Source: Cololabis saira
Taxonomy: Eukaryota; Chordata; Actinopteri; Beloniformes; Belonidae
Length of the DNA: 64,000 nt
Assembly (NCBI RefSeq): GCF_033807715.1
Contig: NC_084599.1
Location: forward strand, 13,455,125 to 13,519,124
Direction of reading: 5' to 3'
Shown piece by piece: positions 47,790 to 58,674 of this stretch. The notes beneath the pieces were generated by a model. That model ran no database searches. It worked only from the letters and a program-made list of their open reading frames with translations, and was not told the DNA's origin. Every line of letters starts with the position of its first letter. Positions within the stretch are counted from its first letter, which is position 1. The position numbers were made by a program, and so were the translations under genes.

Positions 47790-50235
47790 TTTATTAAAGA
47801 AAAAAAATAAAGTGCCAGCAATCTTTATTACAAGCAGGTTGAAAAGAGAACACGACTGAACATTATATTAAGATCACGACTGCTTAATAATTGTATTAGG
47901 TTAGAATTCTGCTCGAAAGATTAATGGCATCTCATGACCTGTCTGGGGAGGGGGACGACAAAGACTGCAGAAATATTTCTTACCACGGATTTGGTCTTGA
48001 ACTTGCACAAAAACGTGGCTTCAACTCCTGTCTTCACTGACCGATGTTACAATGTGTGTTTGATGCAATACTTATTAAAATTAGGAGATTGAAATAATTT
48101 GCAGCAATAACATTTGATTTCTTTTTAAAGATCTAATTCCCTTCCAAGTTTGCATACAACGGTCTGCTCCTTTTCTTGTCGTCAGAGCGAGGTGGTGGCG
48201 AGGGCGGAGTGCATCTCTTAAGGAGATGACCACCTTTAACCAGTAATGCACTCTGAACCTTTGAAGTTTGTTGTGTCAGTAATCAAGATCAATGCACTGA
48301 AGTGGGGAAAAATAAGAGAAAAAAACTACCAACAATGGAGTGAAGTGTCAAAGTCACCGACCTTAGTCACCCATTAAAACTGAATTTTTGACTGACATGG
48401 AAACAATCCTGCTGTGTTCATCATTATACTTAAAACATGTATAAATGGTGCTCAGAACATTAATAGTCCCCTCTATATATTAATTTCTACCTAGTCTAAT
48501 CATGAGAGGTAGTTGTTGCCTGAACCAATAACAAAAACAAATAATTTGCACTAACATATTTACCATATGTACAACAAAATTAATGTATTAACCTTTATTG
48601 ATAGAGTTTGAAGGAGTGTATGGTTACTGGGGTAATCTTTAACTCATCCCCATATATAATTCAGCCAATTTTTATACACAGTATCACTCTTATTCCTCGT
48701 GTTAAAACACAATGATACTAATTTTTAACAATTTTTTTGTTCAGTGAGTGATGTCTCGAACCGAGATCATGGAATGACAGTTTTTCCCCATTTCACTTAA
48801 TTTAACTTCAACAAAAACAATAACTAAACCAAACCCCTAAATACCGTTACCGATGAGGTCATTGCTCGCTGTTCACCATGTCAACGTTTACATTTTTGGT
48901 TTAAAGTGCAATTACGTTTTTTTGTCCGCACATAAAAGTGCAGTATTAAAGGGTTCCCACCAAAGTGTTGTTTTCTCCCACAGAAGACATTGCTGCTGTA
49001 GCATTTTGTTAAAATGTTACCTTGTCATGTATACTGTACCTCCAAAACAGGCTCTTTAAAACGTTTAGCAAATGTGTTGTTTTCTTTTAACCACACAATG
49101 TGTTAAAAAAATATTTGGAAAATTAAGTTCATGTGAAAATCCTCCCAAATCTTTGAAATTTACTTTTTTTTTTAATCTTGCGGAAAAGTATGATGACACA
49201 AACAAAAACAAGACTCAATAATTAAAGCCACAATGTCCAACACGAGACGTTCATGCTGCCAGTTTCAACAACGGAAATTTACTTCATTACACACATGCCA
49301 GAGCAAATTGGTTGTTTGAGGCTTACTGACATTCTTCAATAACTAAAGAATAAATCACTTAGGTAGACAAAGCAATGCTGGAGGTTTACATGTAGGGCAC
49401 GCTTTACACCTGAAGCTGTTCATAAGGTTTCGAATCGTCCTTCAAAGTGCTTCCAGCTGTTGAAATACAGTATAATACTTGGTTTTGTGCTGCCATTACA
49501 TTCGTACATGACTGACATTCTCATCAAACCTTCAAGAACTGGAATTGTATCCATTATGAAAGATATTCACCTCTGTTTCATGTTATACAGAAAAAGGGAT
49601 TTGTGTTTTGAAGCAGCCACAAAACAGATAAAAATCTGCCGTATGACACTAACAAGGGCAAAACTACTGCAGCGCAGAGGACGAACCAGCGGAGGGGGCG
49701 TGGCTATGTTTACAGTAAATCACACCGCCAGAACTTAACGGGCTAAAACACTGAGCTCACCTTGAACATTGAGTTTACTTCAAGCCTTTCATAAAGCCAC
49801 GTAGCAACTTTTAAAAAGCAACTAGAAACAAAGGGCAGGAAGTTACAGGGTAACAGGGTGTCCACAAGCCACATTAACTAAGCTCCGGACTGTTAGCTCA
49901 AACACAACACCTGCTGCCACAGTCTGTTTACTACACAGTTTTTATATCCATGACCTCACAAAAACACATACGCGTCCCTTAGCTCGTCCTTTCATCTGTT
50001 AGTACGGCTTCCTTCAACACAATGAGCTGCTGCGGCAGCTGCAGTGACCCTAACCCCACATGGACAAGAATGCATGTGCTCAGCAAAACAAGTGCATTGC
50101 CTATTACCATTTGCTATTTCTAACCTAAGTTAGAATTTGTAAAAATAAATGTGTCATTATACAAGGGACAGATTTCACCCTGCCAGTGCAAGGGAGGGAG
50201 AGTTCAGGGACACGAGCGCGTCCTCTGAGCTCCGC
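47790..50235 (-). other. Probable long 3' untranslated region of ubxn6
   Basis: On the minus strand, sequence after the ubxn6 stop (50236-50238) runs to AATAAA signals (TTTATT at 47824-47829 and 47790-47795). No transposon or other gene is recognised, compatible with a 3' tail of up to 2.4 kb. Earlier signals could shorten it. Inference. Confidence 0.4.
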
Positions 50236-52197
50236 TCAGCTCAGCGACCGGATGTTTTCCAGCATCTCTGGCTTGAGGAGGGCGGGGCTCTTTCCACCTG
50301 CAGCGGCGATATCAGCCTGCACAGCCGCATCCCAGCTGAACGTGATCAGGGCAGCAGGGACCTATGACAAATACAAGAAATGTACAGTAGTTAAAATAAT
50401 ATACTGTTTTGTACAATTGAAGAGAAAACAAGTCATTTTTGTCTTAATGCGTAAATTACATACAGGACTGTCTCAGAAAATTAGAATAGTGTGATTTTTC
50501 TGTAATGCAATTACAAAAACAAAAATGTCATACATTCTGGATTCATTACAAATCAACTGAAATATTGAAACCCTTTTATTATTTTAATATTGCTGATCAT
50601 GGCTTACAGTTTAAGAAAACTCAAATATCCTATCTCAAAAAATTTGAATATTCTGGGAATCTTAATCTTAAACTGTAAGCCATAATCAGCAATATTAAAA
50701 TAATAAAAGGCTTGCAATATTTCAGTTGATTTGTAATGAATCCAGAATGTATCACATTTTAGTTTTTATTTTTTATTTTATTTTATTTATTTTTTTTTTT
50801 TTTTTAAATTGCATTACAGAAAATAAAGAACTTTATCACAATATTCTAATTTTCTGAGACAGTCCTGTAAATGTGGTACATGACCTGGTTTGTTTTACTG
50901 AAGAAAAAAAAGGTTTTCTAAAAATGTCTTCTTATGAAATGGGTCTGGTGCCCCTCTCATACACAGCTATTTCCACCAGCACAGAATGTACCAAACCAAT
51001 CACACTTTTTTTTCTATTATACCTTGCATTGCTAGCAATTTCAATCTTTTTGAGTTTCTTCTTTTTCATTTTCTATATTGAAAACACTGGTTTGAGTGAT
51101 TTTTCATTCCGGTTTGAATGCTGTGTTTCTTGAGCGATTTCTGCTGTTACTTCCTACACTTTTAGCCACCCATTGTGTTCAAAAACCATAGAAACAAGCA
51201 GCTGATCAGGATTTCAAAAGCAAACAACATCCAACTAAAGACCCCAGATCCCCAACAAGCTGAAGAGGAAACTTCGACCCGTCTGCTTTGCTTCTGCAGA
51301 GCAGGAGTAAAGGAGTAAAGCAGAGTCTTGTCCCTAATAGCGAGTGTAAGATCTTTCAGAGGTAAGATTGGTGAACTTGGAGTGGCGGCAAGGACCCAGC
51401 CAGAGTACTAGGAATGCAGAACTGAATCTTTCCCCGAGACGTGGCTGCGACAGCACATTCCTCAACTCCAACATCTCTGACCGGCTTTCAGGCGACCAGA
51501 GATTGCTGCAGAATCACGAATAGCTCATCACCAACTTCTTACTGCCAAAAACAGCCATTCATCAACAGTCCGACTCTGCTGCACACCATTTTTGATGTTC
51601 TCTGTTGATGCTGGTCTGGTCGTCTGGTTCCTTGGAAATTAATGTAAAATCCAGAGGAACCAGGGTAAGTCTTTGTACTAGGATGGCTGGACAGGCTGCA
51701 CATATGGTTGCATCAGCAGCAACTTAAAACAGAAATACTGTAAACGCCCAACGCAGTTCACTTCTGAAATACGTTCTGGGAACACAAAGTGCATCGTGTG
51801 CATTTGAGCCAAGACCGGTGAATATCAGGAAAAAAACAACACACTGTTTCCTTTTTCTCTTGGTAAACGCTGAAAACTGGTCAAATTGATCATACAGTAT
51901 CATAGAACATTAGACACAGATTCCTGATCTTTACCAGGTTAACTGTATTTGGTTTCTTTCAAAAGCTTCCAGTTTCAACGCACCAGGTTACACTCTACAA
52001 GAGTGGCTTCTTCCGACTCCTGAAGCTTTTGACCTCCTGGAGCGATGAGTTCAAAGGGCTGCCAGCCGTCCACCAGGGACTCCCGCACGAACGAGAAGAA
52101 CAACGGCAGTCGGTCCCAGGCATAAAACATACCTGGGGAGGGGAGTCGTACATATTTACTGGGGGTAAATGACAAAATTATTTGCCTTTAACAGAGA

Positions 52198-52271
<74 letters not shown>

Positions 52272-55200
52272 TGTATATATATATTTATTCATTGTCCACA
52301 TTCAGAAATATGAAGACAAGAGGGAGTTTTACCTTGCAGCAAGTTACCATCAGGGAGTCGGACCCTGAGCAGAGTGTAGTTGTATTTTCTTCTCTCCCTC
52401 TGTTCCTCTTTCTCCCTCATGGCTTTAGTGCGCAGCATGGCGTTCTTCTCCACCAAATCACTTCTGAGAAGTAAAAAAAAAAAAAAAGGACTTTACTCTG
52501 CCAGCTCACTCTTTAACTCACCTGTAATGGAAAATGTTGGTATAACACTGTCTGTTGCCTGTTTTCAAGTGAACATTCCTATGCCGAGGTCATGTTCCTT
52601 TGACACAGAGCCTGGCACAGTTGCCAGGGTGATGGGTGATGTTTTGTCTAGTTTCCCAGCTTCCCAACTATAAGATAACTTTTCTTTAAACACGTTCAGC
52701 TCACTCAGGACTGACGGTTCATGTGACCGGTTGGACTGTTTGGCTCCATTCAATTGAATGTTTGTCCTCTTTTCATTAAATCTTCAGAAAGACAGCTGAG
52801 GTGTCCTGACATTCTTTTTGAACAACAATTTTTGCCACCACACACCCAGTCAGCATGTTAAACAGAGCAGGACAAGAATATGTTGAATACACTGGCACTG
52901 ATGGAAAAATAAAATATTTTGTTGAAATGCCATGTTTTTACAAAGTCATCCCAGATGACAGTTTGATGGTGCATAATATGATTGCACAACCTACTGAAAA
53001 TGCATCATCATTGAGATATTGCTGTTGTAATGTATCACTGATGCTGCAATTAACTTCCCTTCTGTGACTAATAAAGTATTCTTTAATTTGAATTAATTAT
53101 TTATATTGCAAAAGACTACAAAAAAATGCGCTCTGCCTTCTCACTTTAAACGTCAATAAAATATTTGGCCAATCGGATGGATCCGCACTGCCCTAGACGC
53201 CTGCCGCTGATTTAGATGCTAGTGGCTGAGCGATGGGTCATGATGACAGACGGAAAAAAGTGAGGACAATGTGAGCAGAACAAGAACTTGTGGTTGAAAG
53301 AAAGAAAACACACATAGATCACACTGCATATTACCTTAAAATATGAGTCAGCACAAGGTTTCTTTTAAATTCTACATTTTACTTTCAGTTTAAATGATTT
53401 AACTTATTTCATATTCATGTGTTATAGAAACCCAGGCATTATGGCAATTTCTTTTAATGTTTGATTTAGAGTAGGAGAAACATTTTTAGGGGGAGCAAAC
53501 GGTGAAAAGCAAATAAGTTGGTTCAGTGCAAATGTAACAGTTGTTTCTAGGTGCAATCTTTTTCAGCATCTTTATTCACTATTTGTTTATTGTTTAAATT
53601 AGTAGCATTATAGAAAGACTTCAACACCTACACCTAAGTATTATCTTGTATTAGGGCTGGGCGATTTTGGACAAAATAAAATCCAGATTTTTTTCTCTGA
53701 AAACCCGATTTTCGATTTCGATTTTTTTGTAAAACTAAGACAATGGAATAAATTGTTTCAAATATTTTATCTTTATTTTTAAAGAAAAATAGCAAACAAA
53801 TTTCCCTATTGCGAATGAAGTGCAATTGAAAAATACTGTAAATCCTCCTTGAGTTTAGTAAAGTGACAACATTTACAATTTTCTTGACCAAACAAAAATG
53901 ACTAGACGAGCTCTGTCTGTAATGCAGCCAGCTGCAAAAAAGGAGAATCGATTTTCCGATTTTCCTTTTTTAAACATCGTCTTGATTAATAAATCCGATT
54001 TAGATTTAAAATCGATTAATCGCACAGCCCTACCTTGTATGTTGCAAGTAATATCATTATTGCAATATTCAGCAATTATATTGGGCACCACATGTTTTCC
54101 TAATGTCGTGTAACCCTGCCCACAACTCACTGAGCCCGAGGATCTACTGCTGATATTCTGGTACAATACACTCTGGGACACCTACAGTTGTGATGTGCCC
54201 CACACGCTGCGACCGCATAATACCTCTGCAGTTGCTCCTTCTTCAGCTCCTCTGCTGACAGGTTGTAAAATTCTGGTGGCAGCTCGAAGCGCTGTGCATT
54301 AGGAGAGGGTCTGAAAGCTTGAGGCTGCCTGTCCAGCTGAGCTCTGACCGGCTCTCCTCTCAGAAGACGATCTCTCTGCTCCTTCATGAGCTCCAGGTCA
54401 TCAGAACTTGGTTCTGGTAACACCAGGAACTCTTCTTCCTCCTCTGATCTCGATGAAAGGGGGACACAAGCGCAAGGTTTTGAATAATAAGTGTCACCAG
54501 TGAGTGTAAAAATCCCTGATCAGTGCAGAAAATCCCCAAGCGGAAATAGTTTTAGAAAGCAAAAGGATCCTTACCCTGACCCTCTACAGGAAACATAACA
54601 CTTATGAAACCCAAAGCCTGCAGGAACTCTCGACTGCCGTCCACCGGACGTACTTTCTCCTGAGACAAACAAAAGGAGTTGCAACATATGCAGGTGCCAC
54701 ATAATGTGTCACATATCAATGGTTCACAGTCAATGGGTGAACGCCAGCCTGTCCCACGCTCACCTGGAACACCTTGTTGCTGAGTTTAATCTTCCTGTAT
54801 TTCTCCTCCGTGGGGTTTTTACATATATTATCTACATACCTCCAAACAAACAATACAGAAACATGAAATACAGAAAGTCATGAAGAACATAAAGAAAAAA
54901 GTCCAACAAAACTATAAAATTACCTTAAATCTGTCATTATAATCTTTATCAATCAGATACGTACTTGCTAATTATGTCCACAGCAACCTTCACTTTCTCT
55001 CTGTCTTTGTTAAATGTGTGCATCATCATAACAGAAGCCTCAACTGCATCCTCCTCAAACCGCTGATGGCAGAAACAAAAGCATATCCCATCAATTACAT
55101 CAGCAGGATACATAATTAGAATTGAGCTATAATAAAAAAAATGTAAGGTTTAGTTTAAAACATACCATTAAAATGGCCTCTTTAATGTGTGCTTCCCTCT

Positions 55201-57736
55201 CACTCTTGGTCAGCGTGGCTCCAGTAAGTGGACAAGTGAAATACACACCTGACACAGAGAGGCAGGCACGATCTTTCACTGGCACTTTGGATCCCTGCAG
55301 AGAAATGAATTCACCATCAATATTAGATTAATCATCCACCAAATAAAACAGTCCGACTCTTGAGGCCCCCGTTTCAACCAGAACATACCTCAGCTGTTGC
55401 TGCATTATCCTTTCCAGCCAGTGCAGCTGCTTCAGCCTCCAGTTCTTTTTTAACTACAAGAATGTGCAGAAAAAGCCATACAGAAAGTAAACTTGCAGTT
55501 ACCAGTCTCTTTCACATGTCAACAAAACATAAATAGCCAAACAAATTGTGTTTTTCTAAATCCAAAATCCTTGTAGTCTAAAGCAAAACAAACACAGTGC
55601 TGGTGTTTCAAGATCAGCATTAGGAAGCTTCTTATCTCAATCATCACAGATACATTTTTTTGAAAAGCAACAGTGGAAGCTGAGGAGAAGGCCATTATGA
55701 GCACACTACAGCCCTTATGTGACATCCACATAGTAGCCCATATAATTGTACTACTTCAAATGTACCCTGTACCCTCCTATGTGATTTTTTTGCTTGTGTT
55801 GTTCTCTCAGATGTAAGCTTTGGAAAAAAGCATCTGCTAAATGACAGTAGTTGTAGTAGTAGTAGAGCAACTGATCAAGCGTTCCAAAAACCCAGCCCTA
55901 GACCAGAATAAAACCCCAAATGCAGACAAGTTGAGGCGCAGTCGCCAAGGATATTGTGCAAAAAAGGACAGAGAGCTATTATTTTAACCTGTCCTTTGCC
56001 TTGATTGTGATGTGACACCATGTGAAAACCTGGGGAAGTAAAGTGCACCAGCTTGCAGCATTGATAAGAAGACAGCAGCAGTATTGTGTTGCTGGAGACA
56101 TGCGGTGCGTCCGAAATGCCAAAAAAGGCCGAAAGGCACACTCTTGAGTAAATATCAGTAATATGCATTAATTTGGACGTACTATTCAGAGTGCACACCT
56201 CACTTCCTGCCGTTGGGAGGAAGTGACGTGTCACAGCAGCAGTAGCAGCACCGCTCCACTATTTCTCGTTTATCCTGGCCGAAACAAGATGACATTATAT
56301 AATATTACTATATACGAATATTATAATATTAATATTATATAATAATATCATTATACTTAATGCTTGCTTCAGAAGCAAATTCCATCCCCTCTCCACATAG
56401 ATTTTGGAGGATGCAAACAGAGAAGAAAGTTTTATAAAGTGTGTCAAGAGTGCTTGAAGTACTTGTTAGTAACAGATGGAGAAGGAGCATCCTGGCATCC
56501 CAGATGTTGAACTGTTGGCTACGAACTTCTGTCCACACTGTGACATCATCACAGACACAACTCTCCAGTAGCAACCAAGCCTCTCTCTAAGTTTGTGAAC
56601 GGTGTTTATCCAATTTATACATTATACTGTATATTTTTTTCTAAGTACTTAACACTGCCGCAATATAATTTCCCTTTGAGGATCATCAAAGTATTTTTCA
56701 TTCCAATTCAATTCAATTCAATTCAAATGGAACTACAATAACTCGAGAAAAGCACAACACATTTCAGTCAGGTAATGTTCACATATCCCATGATCTGAAG
56801 AAAAAAAAAGCTTCACACAAACTCCACATTAAAGCTTCCGAGCAGTGATGAGTATTATTATTCAGAAAAGGCATTGGCAGAGTGGTGGTTATCTGAGCTT
56901 GGCTCGACTTTCCCCTGCAGGCTGCGTGTCTCACCCTGGTTCCTGATGGCGTCCTGGGAGGTGTGCACCTTGGGCCGGGGCTGCTGCTCGATCCGGGCCA
57001 GGGCTGCAGCCCCGGCCATCTGGGCCCCCTGGCTGGGAGGGCGGCGGTTCTGTTTGCTGGAGCTGCTCTGCACCACCTCGTGGTGGCTGGGGGCACAAAC
57101 TCAGTCAATAAATACACTCATTGTTATTTACAGTTGAGGCTTCAAGCTCTATTATTACAACCACAAAATGCACTAAGACGCGTAAACAGACAGTATCATT
57201 ATTATTGAGACGAGAACTGCTGGCAAGGCAAGTTTATTTGTAAAGCACAATTCAAAGTGTAATTCAAAGTAATTTACATCAACATTAAAAGCAGCAAGAC
57301 ACAATTAAACAGTAAATAACAAATAAAATAAAATAAAATAAAAAAATGATAAGAAAAGAGGTAAAATAGTAAAAAACACAAGCTGGGGTTTTTTTTTTGG
57401 TGTGTTTTAGTTTTAAATGTTACCACAACATAAGATAATATCCTAAAGTCAGCAGGGCGCCTCCACCGACCAGGTTATATAATGTAAGCCACTTACCAGG
57501 TACAACACATTCATAGTTAAAATCCCTAACCACATTGTTTTGATTTGTTTTCAGACATGTTAAAGTCCTGATTAGTCATGACATTAGTCATTAGTCATTA
57601 GTCATTAGACTGTCATTACAGTAATTAGTTAGAGCTTATCAAAGTCCACCAACCTGCTCTCTTCCGTTAGCTTCTTCCCGGGCCCCGCTCCTTTAAACTT
57701 GATGTCCTTTTTAATATCTTCAAAAAACTTCTTCAT
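50236..57736 (-). CDS. ubxn6: UBX domain-containing protein 6 (UBXD1), p97/VCP cofactor
   Basis: Cytosolic adaptor that binds the p97/VCP AAA ATPase in endolysosomal sorting and protein turnover. Minus-strand coding exons: 57654-57736, 56935-57086, 55389-55453, 55166-55294, 54965-55062, 54764-54839, 54575-54659, 54224-54443, 52333-52463, 51984-52132, 50236-50361; they join in frame to 437 aa (human 441). N-terminal MKKFFEDIKKDIKFKGAGPG matches the family. QMAGAAALARIEQ (about 50-62) is the p97-binding VIM segment. GVYFTCPLTGATLTKSERE (about 114-132) precedes the PUB domain (about 140-230, YRKIKLSNKVFQ, FLQALGF). RFELPPEFYNLSAEELKKEQ leads to the UBX domain (about 328-405: YTLLRVRLPDG, FVRESL, PFELIAPGGQKL, LVECNLVPAALITFSW). 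The last exon lies 1.6 kb beyond exon 10, separated by a MITE. Exon joins give no broken frame. The gene faces the chaf1a 3' end, as in human. Confidence 0.97.
50463..50867. mobile_element. Palindromic TA-flanked MITE, ubxn6 intron 10
   Basis: The 405-bp element reads CAGGACTGTCTCAGAAAATT on the left and its inverse on the right, and the two halves are complementary over nearly the full length (ATTCTGGATTCATTACAAAT also has an inverse partner at about 50729-50748). TA lies on each side (50461-50462, 50868-50869), a mariner-type target. As RNA it would form a long hairpin. Confidence 0.92.
52201..52284. repeat. Long (TA)n microsatellite inside a 200-bp ubxn6 intron
   Basis: About 35 perfect TA units (52201-52270) plus a shorter TA run fill some 40 percent of the intron between ubxn6 exons 9 and 10 (52133-52332). 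Length is probably highly variable between individuals. Confidence 0.95.
53652..54032. mobile_element. Non-autonomous hAT MITE, ubxn6 intron 8
   Basis: The 381-bp copy starts TAGGGCTGGGCGATTTT and ends AATCGCACAGCCCTA. The flanking 8-mers TCTTGTAT and CCTTGTAT agree at 7 of 8 positions. The start matches the element at 9422, but the core differs (ATCGATT/GATTTT words), so it is a sister subfamily. No coding capacity. Confidence 0.87.
55810..55865 (+). repeat. LINE/SINE 3' tail fragment, ubxn6 intron 2
   Basis: TGTAAGCTTTGGAAAAAAGC then ATCTGCTAAATGACAGTAG and a TAG-type simple repeat closely resemble the common fish retroposon tail TTTGGATAAAAGCGTCTGC TAAATGA. Only the 3' end is recognised; the body upstream is too decayed to define. 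Confidence 0.65.
56703..56725. repeat. (AATTC)n short repeat, possible LINE tail
   Basis: Four to five AATTC units next to T-rich sequence. On the minus strand this resembles the GAATT-repeat tails of fish non-LTR elements; no body is identifiable. Confidence 0.5.
57221..57400. repeat. Common fish interspersed-repeat fragment, ubxn6 intron 1
   Basis: GGCAAGGCAAGTTTATTTGT followed by AAAGCACAATTCAAA is a widely repeated fish motif (usually read as TTTATTTATATAGCACATTTCA). It is followed by A-rich simple sequence with AAATA units. Borders and family uncertain. Confidence 0.6.
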
Positions 57737-57900
57737 TTTATTTCGGTGTCGGTGGAAAAACTCTAGAAAAAACCAAACAGATGAGGAACAGCCAGCTGTA
57801 CTTAGCTAGGAGGAGGAGAACCAAAACACGGCTCAGACAGGAAGCAGCGTCCGCCTCACGCACGCTGGCGTCGCCCCCCTGTGGCCGGAGGCGGAACTGC
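57737..57900 (-). promoter_or_regulatory. Putative ubxn6 promoter and 5' UTR
   Basis: Directly upstream of the ubxn6 ATG, 57820-57900 is markedly GC- and CpG-rich (for example GCGTCGCCCC and GCCGGAGGCGG), suiting a TATA-less housekeeping promoter. No single factor site is convincing. A pyrimidine microsatellite and then the LTR retrotransposon lie immediately farther upstream. Confidence 0.45.
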
Positions 57901-57949
57901 AGCGTCAAGAGACAAACCTGCAGTGGGCCTGTCTGTGCCAAAGGTTTTC

Positions 57950-58018
57950 CTTTCTTTTCTTTTCTTTTCTTTTCTTTTCTTTTCTTTTCTTTTCTTTTCT
58001 TTTCTTTTGCTTTTTTTC
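57950..58018. repeat. (TTTTC)n microsatellite
   Basis: About a dozen TTTTC pentamers with slight decay at the right end. It is a strictly pyrimidine run on the + strand near the ubxn6 promoter, able in principle to form unusual DNA structures. Confidence 0.93.
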
Positions 58019-58286
58019 TTTTCTTTTTAAACAAGATGAAACAAATCTAGGTGGAACAATGTCATCTCTAATCTGACTGTCAGGGTCCTCTTTGAAAGAT
58101 TAGGTTTCTTGCCATTCACCTGTTGTACATATTCATGGTTTTCATCCTGATTTCATGTCCAAAGGGAATCTTTGGACTCTACAGCAACTGAGTGCCATCG
58201 ATACTTCAAATGGTTTACACTTATATAGCGCAAATGAGTATCTGCTTGAGTTTTAAGTGGATCCTTTACACTGAACTAAGACAGAG

Positions 58287-58644
58287 TGTTACGGCTCGCT
58301 CCTCTTCACCTTCACATCCACCCCTCCCCCCTCACTGATTGCTCCATGGCTCAGCCCAGCACACCTGATGTCCCTCACCAATCTTCACACCAGCCTGCCA
58401 ATCTACAATCAACCACTGCCAGTATAAAGACCCAGTCTGCACTTCATTCCTCGCCAGAGCTTCACCTGTCTACACGTATGTTCTCTGGATTTCTACGCTG
58501 AGCTGCGGTCACCTGCGGAGCCCACACCCCACTCCAACTTCCTCATCACTGCTTTTGGCCTCTTAAATAAATAAGCCCACGGGCTTCACCAAGCTTACGT
58601 CTCCTCGTTGCTGTGCGCTTGGGTCACACTCACTAGCCATAACA
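58287..58644 (+). repeat. 5' LTR (358 bp)
   Basis: Starts TGTTACGGCTCGCTCC and ends CACTAGCCATAACA. It contains a TATA box (58423-58428), a predicted RNA start near 58453 and a candidate AATAAA-type signal (AAATAAATAAG, about 58565-58575). By eye it is the same as the 3' LTR over the whole length. Confidence 0.96.
58423..58428 (+). promoter_or_regulatory. LTR TATA box
   Basis: TATAAA in CAGTATAAAGACC lies 30 bases before GCCAGAGCTT (58453-58462). The spacing predicts RNA initiation at or next to that decamer, which is what the self-priming site downstream requires. The same box occurs in the 3' LTR at 63249-63254. Confidence 0.7.
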
Positions 58645-58646
58645 GT

Positions 58647-58656
58647 AAGCTCTGGC
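58647..58656 (+). other. Self-priming primer-binding site
   Basis: AAGCTCTGGC, two bases after the 5' LTR, is the exact complement of GCCAGAGCTT at 58453-58462, the predicted RNA 5' end. In Tf1-type elements the first bases of the mRNA fold back on the primer site and are cut to prime minus-strand DNA. No tRNA-style site beginning TGG directly after the LTR is seen. The 2-base gap fits removal of two bases by integrase. Confidence 0.75.
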
Positions 58657-58674
58657 CAAACTGACCCAGCCAGC

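Noticed and set aside
52855..53067. 70-codon open frame in ubxn6 intron 8
   Set aside because: Antisense to the gene, no recognisable motif, and ends in a LINE-tail-like AATAAAGTATTC stretch; chance is the simplest explanation.
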